Below are positions 5,192 through 9,567 of a stretch of 9,567 nt of DNA, piece after piece. Source of the DNA: JANXPZ01 sp034678345 (GTDB lineage: Bacteria; Eisenbacteria; RBG-16-71-46). A program made the position numbers and the translations under genes. Below the pieces are notes generated by a model. That model was not told the origin of the DNA, searched no databases, and saw only the letters and a program-made list of their open reading frames with translations. Location: NCBI GenBank assembly GCA_034678345.1, contig JAXDBZ010000057.1, positions 1-9,567 of the forward strand. The letters are read 5' to 3'. How positions within the stretch are numbered: the stretch's first letter is position 1; every line of letters starts with the position of its first letter.

Positions 5192-6994
5192 TCAGTTGAA
5201 CAACCTCCAGACGAGGTGCATCTGCAGGTCGCGCCTGCCCTCGACCGCCGGCCGGCCGGTCGAGCGGTCGGTCCACGCCGCGTCCCGGAGCCGGTCCTCG
5301 AGGTTGGCCAGCCGCCAGACCGCGACCACGTCGCCGATCGAGAGCTCACCGAGCAGCGTGAAGGTGACGTAGGCGGGCAGGTCCCGGGCCACGGTGGTGC
5401 CGCCCTGGCGCGCTCCGACACCCGCCGCCTCGCCGCGCAGCGCCAGACCGAGGTCGCCGCGGAACAGGCGCGCGCGCGCACCCAGCCAGGCGCGGACGCC
5501 CCTGTCGGGGTCACCGTTCAGCGCGCTTCCCGCGGCCGCCGGGCTGGCCGCCGCCCGCCGCCGGTGCGCCAGGCCGAAGCCCTCGAGGCCCGCGTCGAAG
5601 CGCCGCCCCGCGTGCTCGATCCCTCCTTCGCCGAGGACGAAGTCGTAGGTGCCGTACTCGGCGCGCAGGCCGCTGCGCAGCCACAGATCCTCGAGCGGCA
5701 GGCGGTCCACCACGGCTCGCGAGTAGACGCGCCCCCCGCGCACCCCCGCCCGCGCCCGCCAGCTCCCCGCGACGTCTCCCGACAACCGCGCGCCGCCGAC
5801 CCAGGCATGCTGCAGGAACGGCTCGAACCCCGGCGCCAGGTCGGCCCACACCGGCGTGAGCAGCCGCTCGACGTGCAGCGAGACCGCCAGGCGGCCCCAC
5901 GGGCGGGCGAAGTCCGCGCTCGGCGCCACGTCGAAGCGGTCCACGCCGCCGTGGCGGCCGGCGCCGAGGGCCAGCGCCAGCCTTCCGCCCGCCAGCGGCG
6001 CGCTGCCGCGCGTGACCGCCCAGAACGACCGCGCCTGCCGCGAGAAACTCCCGTATCCGCTGCGCCGCACCTCGGCGTCCGACCAGGTGACGCGCGACTC
6101 GATCTCGCGCGGGCCGCGCTCCAGGGCGACGGCCGCGCTCAGCCTGGTCTCCTGGGCATCCCGTTCCGAGTCGATGAGCCCGCCGCCGAAGCTCTCGTGC
6201 CGGCCGAGCCCGCGCGCGAGGGCGGCACTCCAGCGCAGGCCGTCGCGCTGCCACGCCCACTCGGCCGAACCGCTCTGCCCGCGCGCGGCCTGCTCCTCCC
6301 CTCCCGACAGCTTCGCCGCGGTGCCCCGCTGCGAGACGTTGCCCCTGATCCGATGCGCACCGCGCGACAGCCGCAGGCGGGCCCCCCAGAGGTGCCGGCC
6401 CATGCGCTCGACGCCGCCCGCGGCACCGCGCGTCCCGCCCAGCGCCTCGAGCCCGATGCCGTACAGCGAATCACCGCGCGCCAGGGCCACCGCCGACTCG
6501 TCCAGCCCCGACGAGCCGCTGCTCATCGAGAAGACCGAGCGGGCCTGCTGCCCGCCGGCGGTGGGCCAGCCGGTCACCGGCGCAAGTGCGGCGTCCCAGC
6601 CGTCCGCGGCGCTGCCGACGCCGCAGGCCAGCGAGTCGTACCAGGCCAGAGGAGCGCGCGCCTGGACCAGGCCGGGCCAGGGCAGGCCGGCCGGGGCCCG
6701 GTCCGGCTCGTCGAGGCGCCAGCCGCCGCGCACCAGCCCCGCGTACGTGACCGGGAAGGCCAGTCCCGACGGCGCCTCCGGCCACCACGCGGCGTTCCCG
6801 GGACGTGCCCACCACGAGCCGGCGTCGGGCAGGCCGGCGTGGTCGAGCCTCCCGGCGCCCACATCCCCGAGTTGCGCGGCTACGGCCTGCGCCCAGAGGG
6901 TCAGGACGAGAGCCGCGCCCGATAGCGTCCGAAGACCGCCACGAGCGGCGTGCCGAGCAGCACGAAGAGCAGGAGGTTGGTGCCGCAATGCCAT
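5192..6994 (-). CDS. Outer-membrane beta-barrel protein with signal peptide
   Basis: From ATG at 6994 the protein has 600 residues. An Arg-rich N-region (1-22) leads into the hydrophobic core LSGAALVLTLW (24-34) and a signal peptidase site near AQAVAA/Q (35-41). The rest alternates small, polar and aromatic residues in many short amphipathic stretches rich in Gly, Arg, Trp and Tyr, typical of beta strands. The last 50 residues (VVAVWRLANLEDRL...MHLVWRLFN) resemble the closing strands of TonB-dependent receptors (NLFDxR...L.W.F.N). I see no plug domain or TonB box, so this looks like a barrel-only protein or porin. The start is the weak point: no ATG or GTG lies closer to the signal core, and the alternative is TTG at 6988. 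Either way it overlaps the upstream gene by about 90 nt. The substrate is unknown; the neighbouring ECF-type S component suggests nutrient uptake and the ComEA-like gene suggests DNA passage. Confidence 0.75.
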   Translation of the reverse strand: MALRHQPPALRAARHAARGGLRTLSGAALVLTLWAQAVAAQLGDVGAGRLDHAGLPDAGSWWARPGNAAWWPEAPSGLAFPVTYAGLVRGGWRLDEPDRAPAGLPWPGLVQARAPLAWYDSLACGVGSAADGWDAALAPVTGWPTAGGQQARSVFSMSSGSSGLDESAVALARGDSLYGIGLEALGGTRGAAGGVERMGRHLWGARLRLSRGAHRIRGNVSQRGTAAKLSGGEEQAARGQSGSAEWAWQRDGLRWSAALARGLGRHESFGGGLIDSERDAQETRLSAAVALERGPREIESRVTWSDAEVRRSGYGSFSRQARSFWAVTRGSAPLAGGRLALALGAGRHGGVDRFDVAPSADFARPWGRLAVSLHVERLLTPVWADLAPGFEPFLQHAWVGGARLSGDVAGSWRARAGVRGGRVYSRAVVDRLPLEDLWLRSGLRAEYGTYDFVLGEGGIEHAGRRFDAGLEGFGLAHRRRAAASPAAAGSALNGDPDRGVRAWLGARARLFRGDLGLALRGEAAGVGARQGGTTVARDLPAYVTFTLLGELSIGDVVAVWRLANLEDRLRDAAWTDRSTGRPAVEGRRDLQMHLVWRLFN

Positions 6995-7467
6995 AGCGCG
7001 AACGGGATCCCCTGCAGAAGGACGACCCGCATCTGGCCCACGACCAGGCCGGTCGCCACGTTGGTCACCAGATCGAACCACAAGGTCAGCACGAGGGCGA
7101 GGCCGCCCAGCGCCGCGGTGCGCACCGCCAGCCGCCACGCGGGCAACCCGGCCGCCGCGAACAGGCCTCCCGCGACCCCGGCCGGCACCTGGCCCAGCAC
7201 CTGGGCCAGGGTCACGAGCGGATGGGCGGGACCATACGGGTTCATGAGCGAGTACACCAGCATCGTCAGCGCCCCGACCAGCGCGCCGTCGCGGGCGCCG
7301 AGGAGCACCCCGGCCGCGAAGATCCCCAGCGTCTGGACCTCGAAGTCGGGCGGCCGCGGCGCGTAGGCGCCGACGAGGCAGGCGGCCGTCATCAACGCCA
7401 GGTAGGCGAGGCGGCGGGACGTGAGCGGCGGTCGAGCGATCGCAGGCTCCCACGGGAAGGCGGCCAT
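6901..7467 (-). CDS. Putative ECF transporter substrate-binding (S) component
   Basis: The 188-residue, strongly hydrophobic protein has about six membrane segments (roughly 19-36, 45-56, 61-78, 84-107, 113-133 and 148-175) and a positively charged C-terminus (RYRARLSS). The pattern GVLLGARDGALVGAL, then NPYGP, then Q-V-L-G-Q, then LWFDLVTN, is what I associate with S components of energy-coupling factor importers. These bind a vitamin or metal and share the EcfT/EcfA energising module. No EcfA or EcfT gene lies in this window, so it would rely on a module encoded elsewhere. The ligand cannot be read from the sequence. Start ATG at 7467 has only a weak upstream ribosome-binding site, so it may be translated from a very short leader. 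Its 3' end overlaps the barrel gene by 94 nt. Another small polytopic membrane protein family is possible. Confidence 0.65.
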   Translation of the reverse strand: MAAFPWEPAIARPPLTSRRLAYLALMTAACLVGAYAPRPPDFEVQTLGIFAAGVLLGARDGALVGALTMLVYSLMNPYGPAHPLVTLAQVLGQVPAGVAGGLFAAAGLPAWRLAVRTAALGGLALVLTLWFDLVTNVATGLVVGQMRVVLLQGIPFALWHCGTNLLLFVLLGTPLVAVFGRYRARLSS

Positions 7468-7487
7468 CGGCGGAGCGGGGTGCGGGC

Positions 7488-7517
7488 AGGATACGCGCGC
7501 CGCAGCGCGATGGTCAA
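7488..7517 (-). promoter_or_regulatory. Candidate sigma-70-type promoter for the S-component/barrel/ComEA unit
   Basis: In the 66-bp gap between the PHP gene and the S-component gene, the minus strand reads TTGACC (7517-7512), an 18-bp spacer, then TATCCT (7493-7488). These match the -35 and -10 consensus at 5/6 and 4/6 positions. Transcription would begin near 7480, leaving a leader of only about 13 nt, which agrees with the absence of a good Shine-Dalgarno before ATG 7467. Chance matches are less likely than usual because the surroundings are so GC-rich. Confidence 0.45.
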
Positions 7518-7533
7518 AGCCGCAGCGCCTCGG

Positions 7534-8379
7534 CTAGCCGGGCACTCCCGCTGCCTGCTTCAGGGGTCCCAGCACGCTCGCCGGCACGGGCAGGTCGCCG
7601 AGCTGCGCGCCGTGCGGTCCACCGTGGTAGTCGGATCCGCCCGTCTCGAGCAGGTCGAGGCGGCGCGCCAGCGCGTGGAAGCGGCGCACGGCGACCGCGC
7701 CGTGCTGCGGGTGCCACACCTCGAGGCCGCGCAGGCCGGCGGCGGCCAGCCGCTCGATGACCGGATCGCTCACCGCGGAGCCGGGGTGCGCCAGCACGCT
7801 CACGCCGCCCGCCGCGTGGATCAGCTCGATGGCCCGCTCGGGGCCGAACGAGGGCCGCTGCACGAACGCCTCGCCGTTCGCCCCGATGAAGCGCCGGAAC
7901 GCCTCGTCCATCGTCTCGACGTGTCCGGCCTGCAGCAGGGCCTCGGCCACGTGCGGGCGCCCCACCACCCCGGGCCCGGCCAGCTCGAGCACCTCGTCGA
8001 AGTCCACCGGCGCGCCGAGCGCAGCGAGCCGCTCCACCATGGTGAGCGCGCGCCGCAGCCGCTCCTCGCGGAAGCGGGCCAGCGCCTCGAGCAGCCCCGC
8101 GTCGGTGGGATCCACGTAGTAGCCGAGGATGTGCAGGTCGGCGCCGTCGAGCGACGAGGAGACCTCGATGCCGGGCACCAGCTCGAGCGCGCTGCCCGCC
8201 GCCACGCGCGCCCGCTCGACCCCCTCCACCGAATCGTGGTCGGTGATGGCCAGCGCGGCCAGGGAGTGCTCGAGGGCGTGGGCGACGACGGCCTCGGGCG
8301 TCAGCAGGCCGTCGCTGAAGAGGGTGTGCGTGTGGAGATCGACCCGGCGACCGCCCCGGACGACGGGCGGCTGGTGCAT
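7534..8379 (-). CDS. PHP-domain metal-dependent phosphoesterase (YciV/TrpH-like)
   Basis: The 281-residue protein has all the metal-binding motifs of the PHP family: DLHTHTLFSDG (14-24; H16, H18, D23), ITDHDS (45-50; D47, H48), the Glu of PGIEVS (E72), H83 in HILGY, RPH (141-143; H143), LAHPG (H198) and GGSDYHG (247-253; D250, H252). Its length and order fit the YciV/TrpH group. Characterised members hydrolyse 3',5'-nucleoside bisphosphates and short 5'-phosphorylated RNA oligonucleotides (E. coli YciV is RNase AM), releasing mononucleotides with a tri-metal centre. That specific substrate is inferred from family resemblance. The ATG at 8379 shares its A with the TGA of the TPR gene and has GGAG 8 nt upstream, inside the TPR gene. 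The frame is open further upstream, but that is shadow of the TPR gene. The upstream pairing suggests a shared transcript. It ends at TAG within a perfect CGGCTAGCCG palindrome (7531-7540). Confidence 0.9.
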   Translation of the reverse strand: MHQPPVVRGGRRVDLHTHTLFSDGLLTPEAVVAHALEHSLAALAITDHDSVEGVERARVAAGSALELVPGIEVSSSLDGADLHILGYYVDPTDAGLLEALARFREERLRRALTMVERLAALGAPVDFDEVLELAGPGVVGRPHVAEALLQAGHVETMDEAFRRFIGANGEAFVQRPSFGPERAIELIHAAGGVSVLAHPGSAVSDPVIERLAAAGLRGLEVWHPQHGAVAVRRFHALARRLDLLETGGSDYHGGPHGAQLGDLPVPASVLGPLKQAAGVPG

Positions 8380-9567
8380 CAGACCGACTCCAGCGTCCGG
8401 CGCAGGGCGCGGATCTTTTGGGCCACGTCCGGGTAGTTCGGCTGGATGGCGTAGACGCGCTCGAACTCGGCCAGCGCCTCGGCCGTCCGCCCGGCCACCT
8501 CGTGCGCCAGACCGAGATGGAAGCGCAGGCCCACCCCGTTCTCGGGGGCGTCGGGCAGGACCTCGAGCGCCTGGCGGAACTCCTCGGCCGCCTCGTCGAA
8601 GCGACCCTGGTCGAGCAGCACGCGCCCGATCATCTCCGCCGCCCGCTCGGTGAACGCCGCGTCCCGACCGGCGGCGCGGAAGCACTCGAGCGCCTGGTCG
8701 GCAAGCCCCATCTCCCGGTAGGTCATGCCCAGATCGTAGTGGCTCTGGGGGTCGCCGGAAAGCTGGGACTCCAGGCCGCGCTGGAACTCCGCCAGGAGCG
8801 AGCCGAGGTCGAGCGTCACCGCCTGCGCGCGCCCCACGGCGATCTCGACGCGGCCGTCGGCCTCGGTGGTCGCCGCCGCGCCGCGGGGCGCCGGCCCCGG
8901 GGTGCCGGGCGCACCGCCCACGGTGCCCAGCCGCTCCATCCGCCGCAGGGCCAGCTTACAGTCGGGGACGTGGTGCAGCGCCCGGGCGAACCACTCCCGC
9001 GCGCCATCCTGGTCCCCGTCGTTCAGCGCCCGATCGCCCAGCGCGCACGCCGCCTCCGCCGCCTCCGCCCCGTCCTCGCGCGTCTCGCAGTTCCTCAACC
9101 ACAGGCCCAGGATCTCCGGCGTGGCCTGCGTGCTCCGGCCGAGGTTGCGGTAGATGGAGGCCGCGTTCTCCAGCCGCCCGATGCTCTCGTAGGCGCGCGC
9201 CGCGCCCGCGAGCGCCTCGCCCGCCGCCTCGCGGTCGCCCCGGCGCAGGTGCGCCGCGGCCGCCTGCAGCATCTCCTCGATCGTCTCGAGCTCCCCGTGG
9301 TGCTCCCCGGCGCCGGCTTCCCCGCCGAAGCGCAGGCCCGCGGGCGCGGGCGGCGTCACGTCGTCCGCCGGGGCGGAGGCCGCGGCTGCGGGGGCCTCCG
9401 ACCCGGCCGGCGCGACGTCGGCGGGGATCTCGGCCTCCGGGGCCCGCGGCGCGCTGAACACCCGCCGCTCCTCGAGGCCCTCGACGCGTTCCGACGGCGC
9501 CGACTCCTCCCCGGCGGCAGGCGGCTCCGCCGCCGCGGGCTCGGCGTCGGGCGCCTCCACGTCCGCT
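8379..9567 (-). CDS. TPR-repeat protein, 5' end cut by window edge
   Basis: The frame is open at the window edge (…Ala-Asp before the first GTG at 9560), so the protein very probably begins outside and at least 395 residues are visible. Counting from that GTG, residues 1-85 are low-complexity Ala/Glu/Pro. Helical repeats follow at about 90-145 and 165-200. A Gly/Pro/Ala-rich break covers 213-236. Three clearer TPRs lie at about 272-302 (SHYDLGMTYREMGLADQALE), 305-338 (GRFDEAAEEFRQAL) and 345-378 (GRTAEALAEFERVY). TPRs are protein-protein binding scaffolds. Large TPR proteins with this HYDLGMAYKEMGL-like block occur in myxobacteria and other predatory or candidate-phylum bacteria, mostly without known function. 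No signal peptide or catalytic domain can be seen in the visible part. It overlaps the PHP gene by one base (TGATG) and is probably co-translated with it. The specific partner is unknown. Confidence 0.85.
   Translation of the reverse strand, partial: ADVEAPDAEPAAAEPPAAGEESAPSERVEGLEERRVFSAPRAPEAEIPADVAPAGSEAPAAAASAPADDVTPPAPAGLRFGGEAGAGEHHGELETIEEMLQAAAAHLRRGDREAAGEALAGAARAYESIGRLENAASIYRNLGRSTQATPEILGLWLRNCETREDGAEAAEAACALGDRALNDGDQDGAREWFARALHHVPDCKLALRRMERLGTVGGAPGTPGPAPRGAAATTEADGRVEIAVGRAQAVTLDLGSLLAEFQRGLESQLSGDPQSHYDLGMTYREMGLADQALECFRAAGRDAAFTERAAEMIGRVLLDQGRFDEAAEEFRQALEVLPDAPENGVGLRFHLGLAHEVAGRTAEALAEFERVYAIQPNYPDVAQKIRALRRTLESV

Noticed and set aside
4697..6925. Plus-strand open frame of about 742 codons opposite the barrel gene
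   Set aside because: Its composition is Arg/Pro/Ala-rich without motifs. The minus-strand frame has a signal peptide and barrel-type closing strands, so the latter is the real gene.
6995..7453. Upstream extension of the barrel protein to 753 residues
   Set aside because: The added 153 residues lie entirely inside the S-component gene and would bury the signal peptide in the interior of the protein.
8380..8685. Upstream extension of the PHP protein to 383 residues
   Set aside because: The added part is Arg/Gly-rich shadow of the TPR gene. The ATG in the TGATG overlap has a GGAG and gives the usual family N-terminus.

Overview
The window comes from a very GC-rich Gram-negative bacterium (roughly 70% G+C by eye). 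It carries type IV pilus genes and an outer-membrane barrel. The order pilB-pilT-pilC-pilS and the PilB sequence resemble myxobacterial or deltaproteobacterial-type pilus loci, but candidate phyla such as Eisenbacteria, Krumholzibacteriota or Gemmatimonadota would fit as well, so I do not assign a phylum. All eight genes lie on the minus strand and are packed tightly. No rRNA, tRNA, CRISPR array, insertion sequence or prophage was seen.

In transcription order (right to left), the window opens with the 3' part of a TPR-repeat gene (8379-9567, cut by the window edge). Its stop codon overlaps the start of a PHP-domain phosphoesterase (7534-8379). A 66-bp gap follows, holding a plausible sigma-70-type promoter. 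Next comes a three-gene unit: a small multi-membrane protein that looks like the substrate-binding (S) component of an ECF vitamin transporter (6901-7467), an outer-membrane beta-barrel protein whose signal peptide is encoded inside the end of the S-component gene (5192-6994), and a membrane-anchored helix-hairpin-helix protein of the ComEA type (4636-5142).

A 176-bp spacer (4460-4635), rich in palindromes and repeats, separates that unit from the type IV pilus motor operon. The operon contains the extension ATPase pilB (2765-4459), the retraction ATPase pilT (1615-2691), the inner-membrane platform pilC (385-1605) and the 5' end of a membrane sensor kinase that I identify as pilS (1-385, cut by the window edge). 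A strong 10-bp stem-loop lies just after the pilB stop. The pilT stop codon is part of the pilC ribosome-binding site, and the pilC stop overlaps the pilS start.

PilB and PilT would drive extension and retraction through PilC, and PilS with an expected PilR beyond the edge would control pilin expression. The adjacent ComEA-like protein suggests a link to DNA uptake. The S-component/barrel pair instead suggests nutrient (possibly vitamin) uptake across both membranes. Which process the middle unit serves cannot be settled from sequence alone. The points most worth following up are the barrel/S-component/ComEA cluster with its 94-nt gene overlap, the loss of expected c-di-GMP contact residues in the PilB N-terminal domain, and the structured pilB leader.
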